Assembly: GCA_947627475.1 (NCBI GenBank)
Contig: CANQWE010000017.1
Span: 1 to 33,325 of the forward strand
Length of the DNA stretch: 33,325 bases
Source of the DNA: an uncultured Clostridia bacterium
Lineage (GTDB): Bacteria > Bacillota > Clostridia > Oscillospirales > CAG-272
Reading direction: 5' to 3'
Positions 17,245-24,261 of the stretch are shown piece after piece. Position 1 is the stretch's first letter; each line of letters opens with the position of its first letter. A program made the translations under genes and the position numbers. Below the pieces are notes generated by a model, which had not been told where the DNA came from, did no database searches, and was given only the letters and a program-made list of their open reading frames with translations.

Positions 17245-17652
17245 ATGAACAACACAACGATTCAGTTTCAATCGTCTGTTCCATATTCAATGGAAGGGAT
17301 TATTGATGGAGAAAAATCTGTGAAAGTCGCCACCGGTTCATTTGTCACCTTAGACCTTGTACCGGGTGTACACACCTTACGTGTGGCTGTTCCTTATCAG
17401 GGAAATGAGATAGGCGTTGTAGAAGTGGACTTTGAAGTTAAACCAGAGGGACAATATACGATTATTTATAAATTTACGGCTATGCAAATGCGGGGGTCCC
17501 TTACTGTAAAAGAGCGACTTGGAAGAGACCAGGAAACTGAAGTAGCAAAAACTTCTGGCGCCATCACCAGGCAAGGAATTGGTATACAAATTATCTGGTT
17601 TACGGCATTGATCTTGGTGGTTATTGCTATACTTTTAATTTTTTTCTTCTAA
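17245..17652 (+). CDS. Hypothetical tail-anchored membrane protein
   Basis: Unrecognised protein, 135 aa from the chosen start. The first roughly 100 residues look like an all-beta domain (FVTLDLVPGVHTLRVAVPYQ and VDFEVKPEGQYTIIYKF), reminiscent of small PEGA-like carbohydrate or adhesion folds, though I cannot confirm a family. The last roughly 20 residues (IIWFTALILVVIAILLIFFF) form a single C-terminal transmembrane segment, so the domain is probably held on the cytoplasmic face. ATG 17245 is preferred because GGAG lies six bases upstream; the ORF track's GTG 17098 would add 49 residues of unlikely sequence. A decayed paralogue follows 27 nt downstream. Confidence 0.65.
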   Translation: MNNTTIQFQSSVPYSMEGIIDGEKSVKVATGSFVTLDLVPGVHTLRVAVPYQGNEIGVVEVDFEVKPEGQYTIIYKFTAMQMRGSLTVKERLGRDQETEVAKTSGAITRQGIGIQIIWFTALILVVIAILLIFFF

Positions 17653-17679
17653 AAGCCATCTAAAAGAAGGGAGTGCTTT

Positions 17680-18095
17680 ATGAACGACAATATTACGGTT
17701 TAACATCGAGAACCGGTGTATAGATGTGTCCATCGACCAGGGACCTCCAGCGCACATTGCCCCCGGGATGGCCGTGACTACACAGCTGCAGCCAGGGTCT
17801 CACGTGATCCGTGCCTCGATCTCCTATCAGGGTAACGAGGTAGGTGTTGCAATTGCAGCGTTCACTGTAGAGCCGGGATGCCGGTATGAAATTCAGTACG
17901 AGGGGGGCCGGCCTGTATAGAAACAGCAGGAATACAATTTTAAAGTACTATGGATCGGGGAAGAGCGGCACCGTATTATATACAACTCCAAGACGCCTCC
18001 GTCTATTTAAAGTATTTGGGATAGCGTACATAGGCTTGACTATTTGTGTGTTTGCAGGTGCGGTTTTGTATTTAATTTTTGGAATTTTCCTTTAA
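17680..18095 (+). pseudogene. Frameshifted tandem copy of the tail-anchored protein
   Basis: An ATG with AGAAGGGAG upstream encodes MNDNITV and then meets TAA. One base later a second frame continues with NIENRCIDVSIDQGPP and LQPGSHVIRASISYQGNEVGV, which aligns with LVPGVHTLRVAVPYQGNEIGV of the intact neighbour. That frame stops near 17920, and a third frame supplies the C-terminal membrane segment (VFGIAYIGLTICVFAGAVLY). At least two single-base frameshifts therefore break a former tandem duplicate. Sequencing error is an alternative. Expression as three fragments seems unlikely. Confidence 0.7.
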
Positions 18096-18211
18096 TATGG
18101 TATATACCAATGAAACACCCATGCAAAAAATTGTAAGCAAATATAATTTTACAATGTAAGCATATCATGGATTTTTCTGGGGAAACCTACCTTGAAAAGC
18201 AAGGAGGGCCT

Positions 18212-18730
18212 ATGAAAAAATCTGGTATTCTATATGTCTGTGCTGCAGTCATGGTTGTTAGTATCATTTTAACAGGAATTGCATGTGGAGCTGATGTGGC
18301 AGCTATGAACCAGGAAGAGGCAATTGTCTGCCTGGCAGAGGAGACGGAAAATGCAAAAGGGGACATCATACTTACGCAAGCCGAAAAATCCCTGTTGGCA
18401 CAGCTGGTCAGCGCCGAATGTGCGGGAGAGCCATATTTATGTCGGGTGGCGGCAGCGGCGGTGGTACTCAATCGGGTAAAGCATGAGGGATTTCCGGATA
18501 CGGTGGTGAATGTTATCTTTTCTGTAGGAGCATTCCCTAGTGTAGAAGAAGGGCGGATCGGACAAGGGGCTGTATGGCAAGACGTGTCCATTTCCATGCA
18601 AGCAGTCCGGCAGGCAGCAAGCGGGGAAGATCCAACTGGGGGAGCGCTGTACTTTGCCAGGGAAGATGATCCTTTGGCTGCCGGTATCGGCGTGACCTTT
18701 TTCGCTGGGGACATGGTATTTGGAAGATAA
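18212..18730 (+). CDS. SleB-like cell-wall hydrolase (Hydrolase_2 family)
   Basis: A 172-aa secreted or membrane-anchored protein. Residues 5-30 form a hydrophobic signal/anchor segment (YVCAAVMVVSIILTGIAC); the cysteine is not in a clean lipobox. The C-terminal half is the SleB/CwlJ-type hydrolase fold: LLAQLVSAECAGEPYLCRVA contains the conserved glutamate, then AAVVLNRVKHEGFPDTV and GALYFAR. Such enzymes cleave peptidoglycan, notably spore cortex, in spore formers. ATG 18212 is chosen over the longer ORF because AAGGAGGGCCT precedes it. It appears monocistronic with its own terminator. Role in sporulation versus vegetative wall turnover is not decided here. Confidence 0.8.
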   Translation: MKKSGILYVCAAVMVVSIILTGIACGADVAAMNQEEAIVCLAEETENAKGDIILTQAEKSLLAQLVSAECAGEPYLCRVAAAAVVLNRVKHEGFPDTVVNVIFSVGAFPSVEEGRIGQGAVWQDVSISMQAVRQAASGEDPTGGALYFAREDDPLAAGIGVTFFAGDMVFGR

Positions 18731-18734
18731 AGCG

Positions 18735-18770
18735 GCAAAAAGGGGAGTAGTCTCCTCTTTTTGCTTTTTT
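18735..18770 (+). terminator. Terminator of the SleB-like gene
   Basis: GCAAAAAGGGGA pairs with TCTCCTCTTTTTGC around a TAGT-type loop, with one G-T wobble, and a run of T follows. It starts four bases after the stop codon of the hydrolase. It is a textbook intrinsic terminator. Confidence 0.85.
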
Positions 18771-18792
18771 TAGCTGCATTCGCTGTAAAAGC

Positions 18793-18844
18793 CCCCTCGT
18801 GTTTCATCCCCGAAACACGAGGGGTGTCAAAACGTAGTTTTGAC
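18793..18844. repeat. Double palindrome repeat
   Basis: Two adjacent perfect hairpins: CCCCTCGTGTTTC-atcccc-GAAACACGAGGGG (13-bp stem) and GTCAAAAC-gta-GTTTTGAC (8-bp stem). No T-run follows, so this is not an obvious second terminator. The GTTTC/GAAAC core recurs at 17051 and 30046. The rest of the gap to argC (18845-18990) shows nothing I can name. Confidence 0.6.
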
Positions 18845-18990
18845 GGGGAGATCTGCTTAAAAAGCATGGAATAGAGATCCCCACTCCGCCTTGGTACAAC
18901 CGGGCGTCTTTATATTTATACAAAGCCATACAGGGCTACAGAGTGCCGATTGTGCATATCCACAAATAAAAAGGATTCACAGAAACTACC

Positions 18991-19019
18991 TTGACAACAA
19001 AAGATCGGGGATGTATAAT
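18991..19019 (+). promoter_or_regulatory. Consensus sigma-A promoter of the arginine cluster
   Basis: TTGACA, exactly 17 bp, TATAAT: a perfect match to the housekeeping promoter consensus. The transcription start would be near 19026, about 60 nt before argC. Such a strong promoter normally needs a repressor, and a palindrome covers the -10 element (listed separately). Confidence 0.85.
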
Positions 19020-19025
19020 TATACA
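19012..19025. promoter_or_regulatory. Candidate ArgR operator over the -10 element
   Basis: TGTATAATTATACA is a perfect 14-bp palindrome that includes the whole -10 element of the argC promoter. Its TGTAT-N4-ATACA shape resembles ARG boxes (TGAAT-N4-ATTCA type) bound by the arginine repressor ArgR. No argR gene is in the window, so the assignment rests on the sequence shape and on position before argC. An AT-rich promoter can form such a palindrome by chance. Confidence 0.5.
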
Positions 19026-19087
19026 AATATAATGACTAAATAATCGGAAGCGATACACTTTTCTATCCCAAGGAAAGGAAGAACAAT

Positions 19088-20020
19088 ATGACAAAAGTAT
19101 TTATAGATGGCAAGGAAGGCACAACCGGCCTGCAAATATGGGAGCGGCTGGCAGACAGAGACGACGTGGAGCTGCTGGTCCTGCCGGAGGAGATGCGTAA
19201 AGATCCGGACGCGCGCTGTCAGGCGCTGAACAGCTGTGATATCGCTTTTTTCTGCCTTCCTGACGCGGCGGCCAAGGAAGCAGCCGCGATGATTAAAAAT
19301 CCCGCAGTGCGGGTTATTGACGCCTCCACCGCCCACAGAACGGCGCCGGGATGGATCTACGGATTTCCGGAGCTGTCCAGTGATATTCGCGGATCTGTTG
19401 CACAGGCCCCTCGGGTGGCCAATCCCGGCTGCCATGCCAGTGGATTCATCGCTTTGATTCGCCCCCTAATCGACGCGGGACTTTTAGACAGGGGTGTGGC
19501 CCTTTCCTGTTTTTCCATTACCGGATACAGCGGCGGCGGTAAAAAAATGATTGCCGGATATGAGGACAGCGCCCGTCCCGCCCTTTTGGATGCGCCCCGG
19601 CAGTACGGACTTGCCCAAACCCACAAGCATCTGCCGGAGATGCAGACCCTGTGCGGCCTTGCGACGGCTCCCATCTTTTGCCCCATCGTAGCAGATTATT
19701 ACTGCGGTATGGAGGTTACCGTGCCCCTGCACCGGGGAATGCTCCGGGGCAGTGCAGCGGATGTACAGACCGTGTATCGGGATTTGTACACCGGCCCGGT
19801 GGTTCGATACCAGGAAAAGGCAGAGGAAGAAGGGTTTTTCTCAGCCGGTAAATATGCGAATTGGGACGGAATGGAAATCTCAGTCCATGGCAATGCCGAC
19901 CGGATCCTGCTGTGCGCCCGGTACGACAACTTAGGCAAAGGTGCCTCCGGCGCTGCAGTACAGAGCTTCAATATTATGACCGGACAGTCGGAGACAAAAG
20001 GGCTTCGCCTGGGGCAGTGA
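19088..20020 (+). CDS. argC: N-acetyl-gamma-glutamyl-phosphate reductase, type 2
   Basis: ArgC, 310 aa, NADPH-dependent reductase making N-acetylglutamate semialdehyde, the third step to ornithine. The N-terminus VFIDGKEGTTGLQI is the nucleotide-binding start, Cys115 in ANPGCHASG is the catalytic nucleophile, and the later HKHLPEM block carries the expected histidine. The short length and these motifs place it in the type 2 subfamily and not the longer common type. AAGGAAAGAAC precedes the ATG. It is the first gene of the arginine cluster and has its own strong promoter; argJ has a second one 17 nt after the argC stop. Confidence 0.93.
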   Translation: MTKVFIDGKEGTTGLQIWERLADRDDVELLVLPEEMRKDPDARCQALNSCDIAFFCLPDAAAKEAAAMIKNPAVRVIDASTAHRTAPGWIYGFPELSSDIRGSVAQAPRVANPGCHASGFIALIRPLIDAGLLDRGVALSCFSITGYSGGGKKMIAGYEDSARPALLDAPRQYGLAQTHKHLPEMQTLCGLATAPIFCPIVADYYCGMEVTVPLHRGMLRGSAADVQTVYRDLYTGPVVRYQEKAEEEGFFSAGKYANWDGMEISVHGNADRILLCARYDNLGKGASGAAVQSFNIMTGQSETKGLRLGQ

Positions 20021-20036
20021 AACTGCAGGACAATTG

Positions 20037-20065
20037 TTGACTTATCAGGGCAAACAAAGTATAAT
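20037..20065 (+). promoter_or_regulatory. Internal sigma-A promoter before argJ
   Basis: TTGACT, 17 bp, TATAAT, starting 17 nt after the argC stop codon. Transcription would begin near 20072, leaving a short leader before argJ. The ARG-box-like palindrome of the argC promoter is not repeated here, so the two transcripts could be controlled differently. Confidence 0.75.
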
Positions 20066-20098
20066 ATAAGGAAAGAATTGAGAGAATTGGTGACCGAT

Positions 20099-21319
20099 AT
20101 GGAGTTTATAAAAGGCGGCGTCTGTGCGGCGGCAGGATTTCGGGCCGGCGGCGTGCACTGCGGCATTCGGAAGAACAAGACAAAAAAAGACTTGGCGCTG
20201 ATTTTTAGTGAAAAAAAAGCGGCGGCAGCCTGCGTATATACCAGAAACCTGGTGAAGAGCGCGCCCATTGCAGTGACGCAGGAGCACGTGAAGAGCGGGT
20301 ATGCCCAGGCGATTATCTGCAACAGCGGCATCGCCAATACCTGCGCCAGCGACGGCGTGGAAAAAGCAGTAGGAATGTGCGCGCTTGCAGCAGACGCGCT
20401 GGGTATTTCCGAAGAGGATATCGTAGTGGCGTCTACCGGTGTGATCGGACCGTCCCTATCCCTGGATCCGATTCGCGCGCATATTGGAGAGCTTGCGGCC
20501 GGCCTTTCGGCGGACGAGAGCGGCAGCGCAGATGCGGCTACCGCCATTATGACCACAGATACAGTGAAAAAAGAGGTGGCAGTCCGTTTCCAAATCGATG
20601 GAGTGGAGTGCAGACTGGGCGGGATCGCTAAGGGAAGCGGTATGATTCATCCCAACATGGCCACCATGCTGGTGTTTGTCACTACCGACTGCGCGATTTC
20701 CCCGGAGCTGCTGCAAAAAGCCCTGTCTGACGATGTACCGGACTCCTTCAACATGCTCAGCATTGACGGAGACACCTCCACCAACGATATGGTGACGGTG
20801 CTTGCCAACGGCATGGCACAAAACCCACAGATTACAAAAGAGGGTCCTGGATACACCGCCTTTTGTCAGGCGCTGGCTGCAGTGACCCGATCCCTGTGCC
20901 GTATGCTTGCGGCAGATGGAGAGGGAGCGACTAAGCTGCTGGACTGCACCGTCTTTGGCGCACCAGACGAGGCCACGGCAAAAACAGCGGCCAAAAGCGT
21001 CATCTGCTCTTCCCTGGTGAAAAGCGCTATGTTCGGCGCGGACGCAAACTGGGGCAGAGTCCTGTGCGCCTTGGGTTACAGTGGGGTGGCGTTGGATCCT
21101 GGTAAAATTGATGTGTCCTTTAAAAGCGAAGCGGGAGAGGTCGCCGTGTGCAAAAACGGGGCCGGCATTCCCTTTGACGAAGAGCGGGCAAAGGAAATCC
21201 TTTCCCGAGATGATATACAGATTCTCGTAGATTTGCAGAGCGGGAACGCCAGCGCCCAGGCCTGGGGGTGCGATTTGACCTATGATTATGTAAAAATAAA
21301 CGGAGATTACCGGACATGA
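20099..21319 (+). CDS. argJ: Bifunctional ornithine acetyltransferase / N-acetylglutamate synthase
   Basis: ArgJ, 406 aa from the chosen start, moves the acetyl group from acetylornithine to glutamate and so runs the cyclic arginine pathway. The self-cleavage site is visible in GSGMIHPNMATML, with Ala188-Thr189 as the expected break and Thr189 the nucleophile of the beta chain. Two conserved blocks, NSGIANTC and DTSTNDM-like GDTSTNDMV, support the call. ATG 20099 with GGTGA just upstream is preferred to the TTG at 20078, which would be almost leaderless. The gene overlaps argB by four bases. Confidence 0.94.
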   Translation: MEFIKGGVCAAAGFRAGGVHCGIRKNKTKKDLALIFSEKKAAAACVYTRNLVKSAPIAVTQEHVKSGYAQAIICNSGIANTCASDGVEKAVGMCALAADALGISEEDIVVASTGVIGPSLSLDPIRAHIGELAAGLSADESGSADAATAIMTTDTVKKEVAVRFQIDGVECRLGGIAKGSGMIHPNMATMLVFVTTDCAISPELLQKALSDDVPDSFNMLSIDGDTSTNDMVTVLANGMAQNPQITKEGPGYTAFCQALAAVTRSLCRMLAADGEGATKLLDCTVFGAPDEATAKTAAKSVICSSLVKSAMFGADANWGRVLCALGYSGVALDPGKIDVSFKSEAGEVAVCKNGAGIPFDEERAKEILSRDDIQILVDLQSGNASAQAWGCDLTYDYVKINGDYRT

Positions 21320-22182
21320 GTGAAGGAAAGCCCAGTGCAGAGCTCACCTCCCAGGTGTTGATTCAGGCGCTGCCCTATATCCAGAAATATAAGGACAAAA
21401 CCATCGTGATCAAGTACGGCGGCAACGCTATGATCAACGAGGAATTAAAAGACGCGGTCATGGGGGATATCGTGCTCCTCAGCGCCATCGGCATCAAGGT
21501 GGTGCTGGTCCACGGCGGCGGCCCCGAGATCACCGACATGCTCCGCCGGGTGGGCAAGAAAAGCGAATTTGTAGACGGCCTGCGGGTCACAGACCGGGAA
21601 ACAGTGGATATCGTACAAATGGTGCTGGCGGGAAAGGTGAACAAAGGCCTGGTGGATCTGGTTACACGCAAGGGAGGCAGGGCGATCGGCCTGTGCGGGA
21701 TCGACGCAGGAATGCTTCAGGCCAGAGCGGCGGACAGCCGCCTGGGCTTTGTGGGGGAGATCACCCACGTGGATACCCGTCCCATCGCAGACGTGCTGGA
21801 GCAGGGGTATATTCCCATCATTTCCACCGTAGGCAGCGACGGTGCAGGAAACGTGTATAATATTAACGCCGATACGGCGGCCTCCCGGATTGCGGGGGCG
21901 CTGCGGGCAGAATCCCTGATTATCATGACAGACGCCCCCGGTGTGCTCCGGGAAAAAACAGACCCGGATACGCTGATTTCAAAAATATTCGTATCCGACA
22001 CCCTGCGTCTGGCAAAAGAAGGGGTGCTGGACGGAGGAATGATCCCCAAGGTAGATTGCTGTAAGGACGCCATCCGCCGCGGCGTAAACCGGGTTTTCAT
22101 TATTGACGGCAGGGTACCCCATTCGATTTTGATTGAGATATTTACCGACGCAGGACTTGGCACCATGTTTGTGGGCGGCTGA
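21316..22182 (+). CDS. argB: Acetylglutamate kinase
   Basis: ArgB, 288 aa, phosphorylates N-acetylglutamate using ATP. Active-site blocks are IVIKYGGNAM, VHGGGPEI, NINADTAASRIAGAL and GGMIPKV. The N-terminal extension with VLIQALPYIQKYKDK matches the N-helix of hexameric, arginine-inhibited acetylglutamate kinases, so this enzyme is likely the feedback point of the pathway, consistent with an ArgJ-type cycle. It overlaps argJ by ATGA; argD follows 17 nt later. All catalytic motifs look intact. Confidence 0.95.
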   Translation: MSEGKPSAELTSQVLIQALPYIQKYKDKTIVIKYGGNAMINEELKDAVMGDIVLLSAIGIKVVLVHGGGPEITDMLRRVGKKSEFVDGLRVTDRETVDIVQMVLAGKVNKGLVDLVTRKGGRAIGLCGIDAGMLQARAADSRLGFVGEITHVDTRPIADVLEQGYIPIISTVGSDGAGNVYNINADTAASRIAGALRAESLIIMTDAPGVLREKTDPDTLISKIFVSDTLRLAKEGVLDGGMIPKVDCCKDAIRRGVNRVFIIDGRVPHSILIEIFTDAGLGTMFVGG

Positions 22183-22199
22183 GGTACAGAGAGGTATAT

Positions 22200-23369
22200 A
22201 TGGAAAACATACAAAATTTGACCGATAAATATATTGCAAAAACCTATAACCGTTCCCCTGTACAGTTGATCCGGGGGGCGGGCTCTCTGGCGTATGATAC
22301 AGAGGGAAAGCGGTATATTGATCTTGGCTCCGGCATCGCGGTCAATCAGTTTGGCATTGCAGATCCGGACTGGATCCAGGCAGTGACCGTGCAGCTGTCC
22401 TGCCTGCAGCACACATCCAACCTGTATTACAGCGAACCAGCTGCCCGCCTTGCCAAAATTCTGTGTCAGCGGACGGGAATGGAGCGGGTGTTCTTCTCCA
22501 ACTCCGGCGCCGAGGCCAACGAGTGTGCCATCAAAACAGCCCGCAGACGGGCATTCCTTACCTATGGAGACGAGTCCCACAGTACCATCATCACCCTGCG
22601 TGACTCCTTTCACGGCCGAACCGTCACCACCCTGTCCGCTACCGGGCAGGACAGCTTCCATACGGAGTTTGGTCCCTTTACGCCGGGCTTTGTCTATGCC
22701 CAGCCGGGGGACGTGGCGGATCTGCACCGGCTGGCAGACAGTACGGACTGCTGCGCCGTCATGCTGGAGACCATCCAGGGAGAGGGCGGCGTCAATGTGC
22801 TGGACGAGGCATATGTGCAGGCGGCATGGGAACTGTGCCGTCAGCGGGATATGCTGCTGATTGTGGACGAGGTGCAAACCGGAAACGGCCGCACCGGCAG
22901 CCTGTATTCTTATACACATTATGGAATAACACCAGACATAGTCACCACAGCCAAGGGGCTTGCCGGGGGACTGCCCATGGGGGCGACCCTGCTGGGCAGC
23001 CGGTGTGCCGACGTGCTCACCCCCGGATCCCACGGATCCACCTTTGGAGGCAATCCAGTGGCAGCGGCAGGGGCTGTAAATATTATAAACAGAATCGATG
23101 AAGGGCTTCTTGCCGGCGTGCTGCAAAGGGAAACGCTGATCCGTGATCTCCTTGCAGGCGCGAAGGGCGTGATTGATGTGACAGGCCGGGGCCTCATGCT
23201 GGGAATCCGGTGTGAAAAGCCCGCCGGAGAGATTGTAGCCCAGGCGGCCCGTGCAGGGGTTTTGGTACTTACGGCCAAAGATAAAGTTCGTCTTCTGCCT
23301 GCGCTGAATATTCCGGAGCATCTGCTCCAGGAAGCCATCGAAATTTTGAAACGGGTAATTGCAGAATGA
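22200..23369 (+). CDS. argD: Acetylornithine aminotransferase
   Basis: ArgD, 389 aa, a PLP-dependent class III aminotransferase converting N-acetylglutamate semialdehyde to N-acetylornithine. Typical blocks are SNSGAEANECAIKTAR, SFHGRTVTTLSATGQ, IVDEVQTGNGRTG and the PLP lysine Lys252 in VTTAKGLAGGLPMG. GAGAGG lies upstream of the ATG. The gene overlaps argF by four bases (ATGA). A related activity, succinyl-diaminopimelate transamination, cannot be excluded from sequence. Motifs are all present. Confidence 0.93.
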   Translation: MENIQNLTDKYIAKTYNRSPVQLIRGAGSLAYDTEGKRYIDLGSGIAVNQFGIADPDWIQAVTVQLSCLQHTSNLYYSEPAARLAKILCQRTGMERVFFSNSGAEANECAIKTARRRAFLTYGDESHSTIITLRDSFHGRTVTTLSATGQDSFHTEFGPFTPGFVYAQPGDVADLHRLADSTDCCAVMLETIQGEGGVNVLDEAYVQAAWELCRQRDMLLIVDEVQTGNGRTGSLYSYTHYGITPDIVTTAKGLAGGLPMGATLLGSRCADVLTPGSHGSTFGGNPVAAAGAVNIINRIDEGLLAGVLQRETLIRDLLAGAKGVIDVTGRGLMLGIRCEKPAGEIVAQAARAGVLVLTAKDKVRLLPALNIPEHLLQEAIEILKRVIAE

Positions 23370-24214
23370 AGCATTTTCTGACCATATCGGATCTGCACGC
23401 AAAGCAGATCCACGAAATACTGAACCTGGCGGATCAGCTGAAATACGAAAAGCAGCACCGCACGCCCCATTTGCTGCTCCAGGGAAAAACCCTTGGAATC
23501 GTGCCGGGAAGCTCCTCTTCCCGCACGCGCATCTGCCTGGAGGTTGGGATGTATGATCTGGGGGGCCAGGCCGTGTCCCTGCCGGCGGACACCCTGCGGG
23601 AACAGGATGGATCCCGGATCCGGGAAAGCGCGCAGTGTTATTCCCGCTTTGTAGATGTGATCGCCCTGCGTGCGCTGCCCCATACGGTGCTGGGTGCCTT
23701 TGCGGCAGAGAGCACCGTACCGGTGCTCAATGGAGCATCGGATCTGGCGGACCCCTGCAGCACCCTTGCAGATCTGATGACGATCCGGGAGCGGTGCGGC
23801 ACCTTTGCGGGGCTTCGACTTTGTTATGCCGGCCCTGCCGGAGCCGCTGCGAACAGTCTGATCGCCGGCGCACTGACCATGGGGATGGAAGTGGCTACGC
23901 TCACGGCCCCCTGCAGGGAAACAGACGGAAGTCCGTTGCTTTTAAAGGGCTGGACCCTGTTTGAAAATCTTGCCGACGCCGCGGCAGGCGCCGATATTAT
24001 CTATACAGGTCCCGGAGCGGCCTTTGGGGGGATTGACAGCGCCATTGCCGCCTCCGGCGCCCAGGAGCTGCTTGTCCTCCATAAGCAGCCCGCCAACAGA
24101 GGCGGGGAGCTGTCGGAGCAGGTTTTTGCGGAGCACGCCCAGGAAATCTACGATCAGGCGGAAAATAAGCTCCATGTGATCAAGGCGCTCCTTGTAAAGC
24201 TGCTTCGTCAGTGA
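23366..24214 (+). CDS. argF: Divergent ornithine-carbamoyltransferase-like protein lacking key motifs
   Basis: By fold and context an ornithine carbamoyltransferase (carbamoyl phosphate plus ornithine to citrulline), but 282 aa and strongly altered. The phosphate-binding SSRTR (51-55) and Arg102 remain. The HPxQ motif is DPCS (129-132), GDxNN has become GPAGA (156-160), DxWxSMG has become GPGAAFGG, and HCLP has become HKQP (239-242). The last three form the ornithine site and include its cysteine. Either the acceptor differs or the protein is a non-catalytic partner. It overlaps argD by four bases, and carA follows 47 nt later. The symbol reflects family and position, not proven activity. Confidence 0.75.
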   Translation: MKHFLTISDLHAKQIHEILNLADQLKYEKQHRTPHLLLQGKTLGIVPGSSSSRTRICLEVGMYDLGGQAVSLPADTLREQDGSRIRESAQCYSRFVDVIALRALPHTVLGAFAAESTVPVLNGASDLADPCSTLADLMTIRERCGTFAGLRLCYAGPAGAAANSLIAGALTMGMEVATLTAPCRETDGSPLLLKGWTLFENLADAAAGADIIYTGPGAAFGGIDSAIAASGAQELLVLHKQPANRGGELSEQVFAEHAQEIYDQAENKLHVIKALLVKLLRQ

Positions 24215-24261
24215 GGATATAGAAGGCTGGATGGGAATAAGGCAAAGAAAGGTAAGGGAGT

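Noticed and set aside
17680-18095. Programmed frameshifting joining the three pieces of the second copy
   Set aside because: No slippery heptamer or downstream structure is evident at the shifts, and two independent shifts are better explained by decay.
20078-20098. TTG start for argJ with an AAGG site
   Set aside because: The predicted transcript would start only a few bases earlier. ATG 20099 has GGTGA and matches the family N-terminus better.
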